DNA of 64,000 nucleotides. It comes from Stenocarpella maydis. Taxonomy: Eukaryota; Ascomycota; Sordariomycetes; Diaporthales; Diaporthaceae. Position numbers and translations under genes: made by a program. The DNA lies in assembly GCA_002270565.1 (NCBI GenBank), contig NQMI01000106.1:63717-127716 (forward strand). The letters are read 5' to 3'. Under the pieces are notes generated by a model. It saw only the letters and a program-made list of their open reading frames with translations. It ran no database searches and was not told the DNA's origin. Shown in pieces: positions 21,537 to 32,714 of this stretch (the first letter of the stretch is position 1; each line of letters opens with the position of its first letter).

Positions 21537-22329
21537 CAAAATGCGGAACTCCAGGCTGACGGCAAGAAGACTAAGGTCCAGCAGGCCTGATCTGACTAGT
21601 CAAACATTGAAATCATGGCCTTTCTTCAAGATGGAGCTGGAGTGTCATGTGGCGCCAGGGCTTGCGGTCTTGGCGTCTCCATGAAAGTACCGCCAAGTTG
21701 GACGGACAATCATCACCTTGGGACCTGCCTGAATTGACTACTACTTCCTCCCGTGAGCTCGGCCCTATGGTCGGCAGCAGACAAATCCGGTGCTGGGGAC
21801 GAGGTTTTAAGGCACTTGAGAACTTGGTTAAGAGCAGAAGGAACACGCATCAATGTGCAAGGTATCCAGAACCCCAATCCAGCATGTTCGGGGTTATCAT
21901 GCACACTTGGGGTTTATGATGCAATATTCCCTGCAGGGTAATAATGTAAATATTCTTCCGGGAGATAGTATAGAATACGTGTACGAAACGGGGTCCTCGG
22001 GTTGGCCGAGTTCAGCCTCATGTAGTCATTTGCCTTGGGCGTTCCTTTGAGTATGCGGGAACCTGTTACGTGTCTTGCAGAAGACATGGGAACTCATATA
22101 ATACGCAGTATTCTGGGAACCTGTGTGACTCCAATTGCTGCCAGAAACTGGAAATAGGCGGCCATCAGCAAAGCCCCATTGCCCACGGCGCGGGGGTTGC
22201 TGCCTATGGCATACTGCACGGTATACCACACGAGACAGGTTTGCATACAACCGGACGGACACATAAACGATAGAGGAACAGAAGAAGAGCAAGGCCGTAA
22301 ATTTTAAAAGAAAAAAAAAACATTAAAAA

Positions 22330-22462
22330 AAAGATTTTTTTAAAAAAAGAAGGAGAGGAGCAGAAGGCACACGGTTGAACCCGCGACCCCTGAGGTGCCA
22401 TTATAGTAGTGCCGTAGGTCCTTATTCCCAAGCGGGTGGTTTACAGCTGCACTAGGCACCCC
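22330..22462 (-). mobile_element. tRNA-derived SINE-like relic
   Basis: On the minus strand a box A-like stretch (TGCCTAGTGCAGCTG) is followed about 70 bp later by a perfect box B-like GCGGGTTCAACC and then a run of T residues (about 22333-22341) that would end RNA polymerase III transcription. The 5' and 3' ends do not form an acceptor stem, so it is not a functional tRNA. A tRNA-derived short interspersed element or tRNA pseudogene is the best reading. Confidence 0.45.
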
Positions 22463-22708
22463 CAGATTGCTCAGATGTTGAGAGTTGAGACGTTGGGCGG
22501 GTTTATAAAGAGGCTTTTCGTCTGAGGACGAATCCGCTTGACTGGGTTTGGATTGCACCTGATTTATCCGCAGGAAAGCAAAAGATGGCATCGGTACTGC
22601 AATGAAGCCTCTAGATGATCAAACTAAACAGTCTGTCTACAAGTATAACATCCGACTATGCGCCTCACACCGCCCATTTCGCCATGATCCTTTATCCAGA
22701 CAAGTGCT

Positions 22709-24064
22709 TCAGATCTCGTCCCAGCCCATGACTGCGTCCTCGACGATCGGCCTGATGATCTTGCGTCCAGCATCGGACTCATGCGTCCACACCATCTGCC
22801 GGGGCGCCAGCTCGTCGGCCCTGTGCCACGGCTTCAGCCCCAGGCTCTTGTCGCCCTCGAGCGCGTCCCTGGCCACGCGGAACAGCGAGTCAGCCTGCGT
22901 CTGGTTGATGCGCACATCGTCGCGGACGACGAGCACGACCTCCCTGATCTTCCTCTTCTTGCCGTGCTTCTTGACCTTGTACTTGTTGAGCACGACGCTG
23001 ATGTCGACGCCGACCTCTGCGGTCCAGGCGGCGTGCACGGCGAACCAGTCAAACAGCTCCTCAAAGTCCGTCTTTGTGATCTGGTCATCCATGGAGTAAG
23101 GGATGACGGCGAAGCCGAGGCTGACGGTCGGGGTCCGCGGCGACGGGGTGTCGATGAGGTCGCCCTTCCAGTCGCGGCGCAGCAGGTCGCGGAGCTCCAG
23201 GTGGTCCAGGTCCTTCTTGGCGCCCCTGAGCTCGTCGGCGAGGTCGCCCATGACGTCGTCGAGCTCGCGGGCGGCCCAGTTGCTGCGCCGCAGGACGCGC
23301 CGCGAGACGGCCACGTCGTCGTCGGTGGTGATGTCGCTGGTCAGGCCGCCCGAGTCGATGGCGATGGCGCTCAGCACGAGCTCGAGCAGCTCGTGCGGCA
23401 TGTGGTACTCCTGGGGCAGGGCCTCGAGCTCGTCGAGCATCTGCCGCGCCACCAGGGTCGTGCAGCTGGCCACCTTCTGGAAGACGCGGGGGCTCGCGCC
23501 GGGCGCGGCGTCCCGGTCGACGTGGTGGTCGAAGATGCTCTGGATGGTGGCGCCCCTCCACTTGCGCAGCGGCTCGGCGTGGTCGACCAGGACGAGCCCC
23601 CTGAGCTTTGGGCCGAGCGTCTCGGGGTCCTCGGGCAGCTCGTCCAGGGTCAGCAGGTCCTGGTGGCCCTTTGTCATCTGCGAGTTGTCCAGCGCGACCT
23701 TGTTCTCGGGCCGGAGGTCCAGGGCATGGCTCGGCGTCTGCAGGAGCGCGATGGCCTTGACCGGCTCCGAGTCATTGGCGGTCTTGTGCTCGAGGTGGTA
23801 CGCCCACGTGAGGGCCGCGGCCATGCTGTCCAGGTCGCCGCCCTCGTTGCCCTGCACGATGATCCATTCCGACTCCCTGCCTGCCTGCCAGTCGATGAGG
23901 AACTCCTTCTTGTTGGCACGGCTCCATTCGCTGAAGTGCCCGATTCCCTTCTCCGGGCTGCCAAGGACGACCTGCTGCTGAGGGCCCTGCGCCTGCGGGA
24001 AGGCTGAGCCCGCGGCCGATGCGACGAGCACCGCGCTAAAGGTGAAGGCTTTCATGAGGGACAT
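22709..24064 (-). CDS. DHH-family exopolyphosphatase with signal peptide
   Basis: A single exon of 451 residues from the ATG at 24064; a second ATG three codons in (24055) is also possible. DHH phosphoesterases of the PPX1 type release terminal phosphate from inorganic polyphosphate. The motifs appear in order: GNEGGDLDS (72-80, D77 and D79), LVDHAEP (159-165), FDHHVD (178-183) and AIDSGGLTSDITTDDD (motif IV, near 236-251), followed by the C-terminal DHHA2-type domain (ISVVLNKYK onward). It is longer than the 397-residue yeast enzyme largely because of an N-terminal hydrophobic segment (FTFSAVLVASAAGS), which predicts entry to the secretory pathway rather than the cytosol. Substrate specificity within the DHH family is inferred. 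Confidence 0.88.
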   Translation of the reverse strand: MSLMKAFTFSAVLVASAAGSAFPQAQGPQQQVVLGSPEKGIGHFSEWSRANKKEFLIDWQAGRESEWIIVQGNEGGDLDSMAAALTWAYHLEHKTANDSEPVKAIALLQTPSHALDLRPENKVALDNSQMTKGHQDLLTLDELPEDPETLGPKLRGLVLVDHAEPLRKWRGATIQSIFDHHVDRDAAPGASPRVFQKVASCTTLVARQMLDELEALPQEYHMPHELLELVLSAIAIDSGGLTSDITTDDDVAVSRRVLRRSNWAARELDDVMGDLADELRGAKKDLDHLELRDLLRRDWKGDLIDTPSPRTPTVSLGFAVIPYSMDDQITKTDFEELFDWFAVHAAWTAEVGVDISVVLNKYKVKKHGKKRKIREVVLVVRDDVRINQTQADSLFRVARDALEGDKSLGLKPWHRADELAPRQMVWTHESDAGRKIIRPIVEDAVMGWDEI

Positions 24065-25978
24065 GGTAAGCAGCACCGGCAGGCTGCTGATAGCTGCTGG
24101 GCATGAGGAAGAAGGAGCAGAAGAAGACGAGGTCAGGAGCGGACGAGTCTGGGGCAGCGGCCGTGGCCTTTTGTCCCAGCTCCAGGGCAGCCAAGCAAGC
24201 AGCCTTGGTGGGATGCAGTCAGCCAAGCCGGGACCGTGCGATCCTTAGCGCACGCTTCACACACGGGGCCCCAGCCCCATCAGGCTCTGAGGCCTGATAC
24301 AACTGCCGGCTCCTGTTGGCTCAGACCAAGATGATGCCCAGCCTGCATGAGCACCAGTGCTCGGCATTTATTCTCAGAACACTTGCGGGTGTCCGTCTCT
24401 ACAGGACTTGTACCCAGGTATGTATCATCCGGCTGAGGACCGGTCGTCGATGCGCTTGCCACCGCTTACAGGGTTGACCACCAGGGTTAATGGCCCACGG
24501 TGGGGACCATGTAATGTCGTGTTCACCTTTACGTCGAAAACTGTCATCGGTGGCCCACAGATCAGGTAGCGGATGTGGAATGAAGTGTACTTGGAAGTGG
24601 AGTCCCAAGCGAACTGGCCCACAGAGACAGACCTCACTATCTTTCCCCATCTAACCACACGCATTGATGAGGACACCTAGGCCAAGAGAGAGAAATCGTT
24701 GGGTATGAGCGCTTCACAGTTGCTGCAGGGGCATGAATACTAGTAGCGGCCTCTAGGAGGAACGGTGTGGGACAGATGGGGACGATATCTGTTCACTGAA
24801 TCGGAATGAGAGATAAGCGACTAGGTATTGAGAGATGATGAATCCTGATTTGAGTTCCGCCGCTGGTGTACTATGCATTGCTAAAACATGACGACTGCGA
24901 GATACACTTGAGCAAAGGTCTGTGTCCTTGCGCAAGACAGGCGTTGGAATCTATTTCAAGGGACCTGAAACACATGGGCACCTACATGCCTGTCTCTTCG
25001 GGACGCAATCTCATACGTTGAATTGTAAGTTAGTTGGCTGGGTACCCATGTCGACACTTGCATCATTAATTGTCGGTGTATGCAGTGGCTGCAGCACGCG
25101 AAGGATTCGTGCGGTGAGGGACACCCATCATCTGCGACATCTGAGTATGTAGATCATCATTGATGAAGAGGTAGGTGAAAAATTGTGTCGTCATGTACTA
25201 CTTGCCATGAACCGCTCAAGCTTTGGTTCTCATGCCTTATTATTCAAAACTTTCACCGGCAATCAAATAGGGTCTGTTCCTGTCCAATAACCAGGGACAT
25301 TCGAAACTCAATATTAGGTACTTTATTTGAAGTCATTTCAGTACCACAGAAGCACCTACTTCTATACCCTAGTTTACCGTGGCCAAATCCTGCAACCGCA
25401 CATGGTGCACTCCTGGGACAAGGCCGCAGGCATTGGTTTATCTCTATTGGTTTACGTTGCTGCAAACTACTTCATCACCGGGGTGTCGACGACTCAAGAA
25501 TCTAAATCCTCTCGGACCCAAACTTAAAGCCAGTGGCTCTCTTTCTTTCACCTGACCTGCTGCAGGATCTTGGTCTTCGTCCAATTTAGTAAAGTGTCAG
25601 GACCTATTGTGCCGTCTGGGTGGAAACCTTAGTACCAAGGCCCAAAACGGATTCCACAAACGGAAACCTATTGAGGGGGGCCCGTTAGTGCGCCACGCAA
25701 GCACAATGGACGCGTAATAGGGCAACAAAGGACTTCATCTATGAGAAGGGTGAGGCATAGTGGTTAGAGGAAAGGGAGGAAGGGGGCAACTTTAGTCATA
25801 TCTACCTCTGCGAATATACTGCTCCAACGCTGCTACTTTGCTACTTGGCCGCTGTGTGTACTTTTTCATTCTGCTTGTACTAGTTATTCATAACCCTTGC
25901 ATAAAGTCATGAAACAGTACCAGCTCATCGAACTGCGTTGCTAGAGCCTCAACACTCGCTCGCGCTTCGCCGGCCAGT
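24065..25978. other. Intergenic spacer
   Basis: The first few hundred bases are the exopolyphosphatase upstream region. Beyond that there are only short frames without family resemblance, and no tRNA, rRNA or clear repeat. A few hundred bases before 25979 may be the decayed 3' part of the transcription-factor pseudogene. Confidence 0.4.
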
Positions 25979-26488
25979 TCAGGGCCGAATTCTATAATAG
26001 AGCTCGATACGGCGGCCGCAGAAACATCGCATCCGTGCCCCAGTCTTGCACAGCTCCTTCAAGATGCTATCAGCAAGGTCGTAGCTGATCGCACCTGATC
26101 TCAGCCTGACAGACAAAACGGCCCGCTCGACCGGGTAGAAGGTACGGTACCTCAAGTAGGCCTGTTTACAGAATTCAAAGCAGATCCGAAGGGAGAAGTG
26201 CCAGTTCGGATCGTCCCCTGGGTTCGAAAGTAGTCTGGCCTTCGCGACCTCTACTAGGCCAACACAATTGAACCATGCATCGGCCAGAAGTTGCTGCGGT
26301 GAGGCGTGATATGCGACCGTCAGCCTCTTCAACTGCTTCAGTAAAGCAGAATATATAGTAGATGGTGTCGCGTCAAAGAAAGGCAAAAGAGCCGGGATGT
26401 ATTGTTTCTTGTGAGTCCAGTAATGGTCGGGACAAGGAGAGCATACTAGCAGTGCAATGATATAGATCGCTAACGTCAGATATTTCAA
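25979..26488 (-). pseudogene. Fragment of a fungal Zn2Cys6-type transcription factor
   Basis: A 169-codon frame whose sequence (PALLPFFDATPSTI, then LLADAWFNCVGLVEVAKARLL, then WHFSLRICFEFCKQAYLRYR) resembles the middle and C-terminal part of fungal-specific transcription factors. The zinc cluster, the N-terminal half and any upstream exon with a good splice site are absent, and the sequence starts inside a hydrophobic helix. It is therefore most likely a truncated relic, although transcription from a cryptic start cannot be ruled out. Family assignment rests on pattern recognition only. Confidence 0.5.
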
Positions 26489-27588
26489 GTAAGAGGTTTA
26501 TGAGGGTTACTGGACGAAGAAGATCTGAGAGCTAGAATGTCCCCCCCCCCTCCCTCCTCAGCATTTCCAAACCCAGACTATCTGCCCAAGCGAGCAGTTT
26601 CTGGCACTTAGATTCTGCAAAGGCCAGAGGCACTCTTTCAACTAGGGAGTATTATCCGTCGGTATATAGAGGGAATTAATTTCCTACACAATCGTTCATA
26701 GTGAATTTATCCTGGGGAAAGCCCGCCCCACGCAGGACGGAAATGGATGGGCTGGCAAGACGAGCTTTGGTGAGCCCGCTGTCGTCCTGGCATCCACGGA
26801 CCCTCTGGAGTCGGGAGCACTGGAGGAAACGCTTGAAGGGGATCTGGGTTTCCATGTAGTATTTGATTTTGTTCTTAACCCGGTCACAACACGAATTGAG
26901 CCCTTTTTAAAAATAAAAATAAAAATGAGCTGCTGCCGGTCAATTTACATAGTTATAACTAAACGCTTGAAGTTGTGATGGCCGGATGGATAGCCATAGC
27001 TATATAGACTGCACTAGATTCCAGAGACCATTCTGGAATCCTCCACCTCCTTATTAGGAGCACGTACGAAGCTCTAGTGGAGTGGCTATGTCTCGTAAGA
27101 AAAGAAAAGATATTAGATAATAAATAATGAGGTTCAAATATAATAACATATTATTTATGAAAATAGTTTTAGCCTTATAATAAGACTAGCCAAGTTAACT
27201 CTAAGCTATATATAGATGGTGAATAATGACAAATAGTCATATGGAGAAAGCTGGCCTTGTTAATAGAAAATGCTGTAGTATAAGTAAAGCCGTCGCTGCT
27301 CAGCTTCCCTTTTGCACACCTCCATACACATACCCCCGGACCACAAATATGCAGACGCATTTCTCTGCTTAGTAGTGACGGTACTTAAGCCGCTTGGTGC
27401 AAACCTGGGGTATTCCCCGTATTATTAATACCCTAATATTAAGCGAGCTATTCGCCAAGGCACCCACTGAGGGTGTGTAATGTCTAGATCTAGGCCTGTT
27501 CTGCCGCCCTCCTGGTTCTCACGTCCTTCCGAGGTACGGGCAGGCGTCGGTGACTGGTGATCCCCAAGCTCTTCCCCATTCCGCAAAA
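26489..27588. other. AT-rich spacer with low-complexity tracts
   Basis: A poly-C tract lies at about 26540-26550, an AAAAATAAAAATAAAAATG tract near 26909, and AT-rich sequence at 26.9-27.25 kb rich in TA and TAA that looks like an old RIP-mutated repeat. There is no coding signal; short frames are accidental. Confidence 0.4.
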
Positions 27589-28014
27589 TCACTCGCACGA
27601 GTAGATACCCGAGGCCAGGTACCACTTTCCACCGTCCACAACGCCCGTGTTGATGCAGGTCACATCGGAGTCCGCGGCGATGGGGATGTCGGTGTAGATG
27701 TCACCGGAGCAGTCGGCCTCGCCCTTCCACAGCCTGTAGTTGCAGGCCTGCCCGGGGTTGTGGTGGAGGCCGAAGGCGTACGTGACGAGCTTCTGGCACA
27801 CGCCGGCCGTGACGGTGCCGGTGGCGACCCTCACAAAGGCGCATTGGTCGGTCGCGTTGATGACTGATGACGTGCCGGGGAAGTTTGGCCCGCCCTGGTA
27901 CCAGTCGGCCGCTGTCATTGCTGGGGCGTCCGACAAGGCGGCCGAGTCGAGGGGCATGGCGCTGGTGAAGGTGGCCGCAACGGCGAGGTGAACGGCCGCG
28001 GTGAAGAAACGCAT
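27589..28014 (-). CDS. Small secreted six-cysteine protein
   Basis: A single exon of 141 residues from the ATG at 28014. A hydrophobic signal peptide (MRFFTAAVHLAVAATFTSAM) precedes a mature region with six cysteines (in QCAF, VCQK, ACNY, DCSG, TCIN and a near-terminal YSCE), enough for three disulfides. The C-terminal Cys is the penultimate residue, which often marks a compact extracellular domain. I do not recognise a named family. Size and cysteine content are those of candidate effectors or small extracellular proteins, but no effector function is shown. The frame extends upstream to 28152 without a signal peptide, so the inner ATG is preferred. Confidence 0.75.
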   Translation of the reverse strand: MRFFTAAVHLAVAATFTSAMPLDSAALSDAPAMTAADWYQGGPNFPGTSSVINATDQCAFVRVATGTVTAGVCQKLVTYAFGLHHNPGQACNYRLWKGEADCSGDIYTDIPIAADSDVTCINTGVVDGGKWYLASGIYSCE

Positions 28015-29369
28015 GCTGCTTATCGGCTTGTAACGGATGGAGGTTCTGAGTATGGGCCTGTAGAAAGAGGTGAAAACTTCAGATCGGGGTATATGTATCG
28101 GTGCCAGATTAGGTGCGCCTCTCCCCTGGGAACTGCTGGGACATGTGAGCATTCTTATAGTTTACGATACGAGGTCATCATGTGGTGGCGTGGAGTCATT
28201 TCTGGATAGGATTCGACATGCTTGGAAGCGAACCACCTGTAGGACCGGCTTTATCAGCACTCGAGGACATGTGCACTGCCTTGTTGCTCAAGTGCCCGTA
28301 CGGGTGTAAGCAGTCTACGACCACTCCTGCCCGTCGACGCGCGGTACCCACCCACGCAGCCATTTCAGCTGTGTGCGCACCTCGACTTGTGCGATGCAAG
28401 GCCCCGTAAGCTTATTTCCACCTCAACAGCTAGCCTCAAGCCGGTAGCACGATTATGCACTGCCTGGAGGGATTCTGCTGCGGCCCTCGGGACTGCGCCG
28501 CTGCAATGTGCTGCACTATTCGCGCACATACGGATACGATAGCCAACATTCCCCTGAAGGAGCGGTGGTTGCGGTGTCAATAGTTGCAATCTGCTTCTTA
28601 TGCCTGGTTGTGTCTCTGCTGCACCGAAACAGATAGCCGAGCAGCGGTTGTCCCAACTCCGCTCCCACTCGACAGTTGTTCGTTCACCACACATACGGAC
28701 TGGACCACGCTCCCGTTGCGCGTAGCCACTGCACGGCACGACCCGACCTGGATACACATCCCCGATTTCGCCGTCATGATTCGATGCAATCGACTTTTTG
28801 GCGAGATTGTGTCGCCGTGTAGCGGGCTAGAGACAATGACAGCCACCTATAGGTACCTGGGTAATGTTCACCGCCACTACCTAGGCAAATCCCGTCCGCG
28901 AATATTGACAAGAAACCAGGTACTGTAGAGGCTGCTTGAACCCGGACATGTCGGATAATTCTTATCACCAAGGCCTGTGGTCCCGTCGGGGTAATTCGTG
29001 AACATTGACGCGAGAAACCCAGCAGTATTTCTGCATCGGGGCCGCTGCTGGGGCATGTTGCGGGGGGCTCCGGGCCGAGACGGGGGGGGGATGCTGATCC
29101 ACCACGCAGTCAAAGGCACGTCGACCGGGGCTCTTATCTTCATTCAGAATGGAACAACCGCAACGTAGCATTGCGGGCCTGGGCCTCCAGCCGCGGCGCG
29201 AGGACGCGGCGGAGATGCCGCCGGGCCTATTCGCCTGTTGTGCAACTATATCTACCTGAGGCCCCGGATGGCCTGGTCATTTCAGCGCGGGAGCATCGTG
29301 GTCGCACAGCGTCAGCAGCTGATCTCACACCCTGCCGAGCAGAGGACGCAGAGCCGAGTAACTGACACC
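28015..29369. promoter_or_regulatory. Divergent intergenic region, secreted protein and GH95 gene
   Basis: About 1.35 kb separate the two starts. A weak TATA-like TATATG near 28090 faces the secreted-protein gene. The remaining frames are overlapping and unlike proteins. A G run lies near 29082-29090. Confidence 0.4.
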
Positions 29370-31960
29370 ATGGTTCGCTCGTGGGAACTGGGACTGCTCA
29401 CACTGGCTTTCGGCCCTTCGCTGCCAGCTGCGAAGTCCCTCTGGTCGACCTCACCGGCCACACACGGCGTGGGCGATGACCACATCCTAAAGACGGGTTA
29501 CCTGCTCGGCAATGGCAAACTGGGAGGTACGTCCGGCCTCCGGTCGACGCATCGGGTGCCCGTCGTGGCCGCTGATGTATCTGTGCAGCCATACCTTTTG
29601 GGCCGCCTGGCACGGAAAGCCTCGTCTTGAACCTCGACTCTTTGTGGTCTGGTGGACCGTTCGAGAACTCGGTGCGTCCGAAGAAACAGCACGGCCTCTC
29701 GAACCGTGGCACTTTCTGACCGATCCCAGACTTACACCGGAGGCAACCCCTCGGGGCCAGTGCACCAGTACCTGCCTGGCATACGCGACTGGATCTTTCA
29801 GAACGGCACGGGCAACGTCTCTGAGCTCCTCGAACCCATAATCAACTACGGGTCCTACCAGACACTGGGCAACCTGACCGTCAGCCTCGAGGGCGTGGAG
29901 GAATACAGTAATTACACGCGAAAGCTCGATCTCGACACCGGATTGCACACGACGTCGTGGGTCACAGGTGAAACGGCCTTTGACACCACTGTGTTCTGCT
30001 CGTACCCAGCCAAGAGCTGTGTCTACAGGATCTCCGGGGATTCCAGCCTTCCTCCTGTCACGGTCTCCATCGGCAACGGTTTGATGAGCGCCGGCTTGGT
30101 CAACGTTACCTGTGGCACCGGATACACGCGCCTGAGGGGGATCACTCAGGAATCTATTGGGTTGCAGTTTGACTCGATTGCCAGAGCGGCAGGTAACCTC
30201 AGCTCATCATGCTCGGAGGACGGATCCCTCACCATCACCCCGGCGGCGGGCCAAAGGACTGTCACTGTTGTACTCTCAGCCGAGTCGGATTTTGACCAGA
30301 CCAAAGGAAACGCCGAGAGCAACTACTCGTTCAGGGGCCAAGATCCTGGTCCGGTAGTCGAGGCGACGACAAGCCTTGCCGCGGCCCGGCCGTATGAGGA
30401 CCTCCTCCTCGATCACATCCAAGATTATTCGTCACTAATGGGCCTTTTCAACCTGAGTGTTCCAGACACTGCTGGCTCATCTGCCATTGAGACGTCTGAA
30501 CTTGTGGGCCGTTATACGAAAGGAACAGCCGACCCGTTCTTGGAGCTTCTCATGTTCGACTATTCGAGACACCTCCTTGTATCATCGTCTAGAGAGGGTT
30601 CACTTCCGGCAAACCTACAGGGTCGATGGACCGAGCAGATCGACCCGGACTGGAGCGCAGACTACCACGCAAACATCAACACCCAGATGAACTATTGGGG
30701 AGCGGAAGCAACCGGACTGACATCGCTCTCGAGGCCGGTCTTTGAGTACATGGCCCAGAACTGGGCCCCCAGAGGAAGCGAGACCGCTCAGCTTCTGTAC
30801 AACGGCTCTGGGTGGGTTACTCACAATGAGATGAACATCTTTGGGTACACCGGGATGAAGAGCGCCGCAGAATGGGCGGACTGTAGGCCTCCCCTTCCGT
30901 ACCACGCAATCCTTGGAAGGGGTTCACGCTGACCCAATCTCCCGCAGACCCAGCCTCGGCGGCATGGATGATGCTGCACGTCTTTGACCACTGGGACTAC
31001 GACCGCAACGCCACCTGGCTCGCGGAGACCGGGTACCCCCTCATGAAGGGCGTCGCGTCGTTCTGGGTGTCACAGCTGCAGCAGGACCGCTTCTTCAACG
31101 ACGGCACGCTCGTGGTCAACCCGTGCAACAGCCCCGAGCTGGGGCCCACGACGTTTGGGTGCACGCACTACCAGCAGCTGATCCACCAGCTCTTTGAGGC
31201 GGTCATCAGCACCGCGCCGGCCGCCGCCGAGTCCGACCCGGGATTCCTGGCCTCGGTGTCCGACGCGCTGTCCTCTCTCGACAGGGGCATCCACATCGAC
31301 CCCGACACCACGTACGGCACCGGCGTCCTCAAGGAGTTCAAGGTGCCTGACTCTTACCTGTACAACATCTACCCCCAGCACCGCCACATCTCTCACCTCG
31401 TAGGATGGTATCCCGGGAACACAATCTCGGGGTTTTCCGAGGGCTACACCAACAAGACCCTGCAGGACGCCGTGCGGGCGAGTCTGATAGAGAGGGGAGA
31501 CGGTGCCAGCACGGACGGGCGCGGCGGCAACAACGGCTGGCCCAAGGTGTGGCGCGGCGCATGCTGGGCACGGCTGAACGACTCGTCCAGGGCCCACGAG
31601 GAGCTGCAGCTGGCCCTGCTCAACAATGCCGCGCCCAACCTGCTGAGCATGTACAACGGCGACGGCAAGAAGCCGCCGTTCCAGATCGACATGAACTTCG
31701 GCTGGGCCGGGAACGTCCTGAGCATGCTGGTGGTGGACCTGCCGCTGCCGAGCGGGAGGGAGGAGGAGACGAGGACGGTGGTCCTGGGTCCCGCGATCCC
31801 GAGTGCCTGGGGGGGAGGCAGCGTGGCGGGCCTTCGGGTCAGGGGAGGCATCGTGGTCGACCTTGAGTGGGATGCGGATGGGCTGGTGACCAGCAAGAGC
31901 ATTGTGGGTGGCGATGCCGAGAAGGTCAGGTTCGTCAATGTCCAGGGGGAGGAGCTGTAG
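29370..31960 (+). CDS. Secreted alpha-fucosidase-like enzyme, glycoside hydrolase family 95
   Basis: Four exons (29370-29526, 29589-29671, 29730-30882, 30948-31960) encode 801 residues. The splice joins rebuild family blocks: [14 protein letters not shown] across intron 1, [16 protein letters not shown] across intron 2 and [14 protein letters not shown] across intron 3, each broken in the unspliced frames. GH95 enzymes hydrolyse alpha-L-fucosyl (some galactosyl) linkages, for example on xyloglucan, with inversion. The N-terminus ([15 protein letters not shown]...) is a signal peptide. [36 protein letters not shown] and PFQIDMNFG match the conserved catalytic-domain blocks, with the last two normally reading SHL and QIDGNFG. 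Several N-x-S/T sites fit secretion. Length is typical. The substrate preference is not readable. Confidence 0.92.
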
Positions 31961-32412
31961 TTCGTTAGGTATGGCATAGCACCCAGGAACCATGGGATCC
32001 ATACATTTTCCGGTCATGTGTATGAATAAAAAGAGCTGGCCTGAGATGGGCTCGAGCCAAAAGACGCCACACGAGGCAAATATTGCAAAGACTCTTTGCA
32101 CTCGAGGTGCCTGCCACAGTACTCGATACAGCTCTCTGTACGTAGGAAGCTTGCCAATACTGCTTCCCGATAGAACGTTGGCCCAAGGCTTCAAGACCAG
32201 GTGCTTTGACAGTTGATACGTGCGGACAAGGAACCCTACCTGGCTTGAAAAGGAACCTTTGAAGGATACAGGAGGGGGGAGACGGGGGCCTAACCCACCT
32301 GTCACCCAAAGCAGGCGCAGAGGTACAGAGGTAGTAGCCTTGTCAGGAGCTCGATGTTGCCTGCTCGCTGAGCTGTGTTTTCTTATCCCACTACCTACTC
32401 CTGAGGCGATGA

Positions 32413-32714
32413 TGCATCCAATCTGGCCCAAGTGCCAGCAACAGGCAGAACAAGCATCTCGTAACAATCTCACAAAGGCCTCGGCATTGTGGTAAGATTG
32501 CTGCGGATATCAGCGGAGTGGCGCTTTCGCAATGCTCCAAGTGCAAGAGAGTCTGGTACTGCAACAGGGTGGGTAGTTTAGTGGCCGTTTGGGATATGAT
32601 CTCGTGGGATTCTAGCCAACTTATAATCTTTCACAGGACTGCCAGAGGGCCCATTGGAAGACAGACAAGTCCGCTTGCATCCCGCCCGAAGGCCGTATCT
32701 CCTTGAATGTTTGA
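32413..32714 (+). pseudogene. MYND-type zinc-finger fragment
   Basis: Two exon-like pieces (32413-32568 and 32637-32714) joined across a GTGGGT...CACAG intron give LSQCSKCKRVWYCNR-DCQRAHWKTDKSAC, a clear match to the MYND consensus (C-x2-C, C-x3-C, HW, C), ending at TGA 32712-32714. The frame has no ATG; a TGA lies just upstream (32410-32412), while ATGs at 32409/32412 are in a different frame. The first cysteine pair of the finger is incomplete (only HCGK is seen). This may be a remnant of a larger MYND gene, a small gene with an unrecognised upstream exon, or a frameshifted copy. Confidence 0.5.

Larger units (their letters stand above)
20814..21684 (+). other. Possible multi-exon gene interrupted by three sister introns
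   Basis: An ATG at 20814 opens a Ser/Ala/Pro-rich exon ending at 20901, directly before a GTAAGT donor. A second exon (about 21098-21139) and further exons (within 21302-21388 and from 21537) can be joined with consistent phase, but acceptor choice is ambiguous and the products are only 14-60 residues per exon with no family match. Exons 1 and 2 share a P/S/A/Q-rich flavour. It could be a real small gene, a non-coding transcript, or the scar of intron-like element insertion. Coding status is unproven. Confidence 0.25.
20735..22708. other. Spacer with intron-like repeats and a SINE-like relic
   Basis: Apart from the three homologous GTAAGT-led repeats, the possible exons between them and the tRNA-like relic (all listed separately), 21.7-22.3 kb shows no coding or RNA signal. 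The last 350 bp before 22709 are 3' flank of the exopolyphosphatase gene. Confidence 0.4.

Noticed and set aside
22781..24007. 408-codon open frame on the plus strand
   Set aside because: Antisense shadow of the exopolyphosphatase gene, whose motifs are complete on the other strand.
31070..32473. 467-codon open frame on the minus strand
   Set aside because: Mostly antisense to GH95 exon 4; the remainder is low-complexity and lacks recognisable domains.
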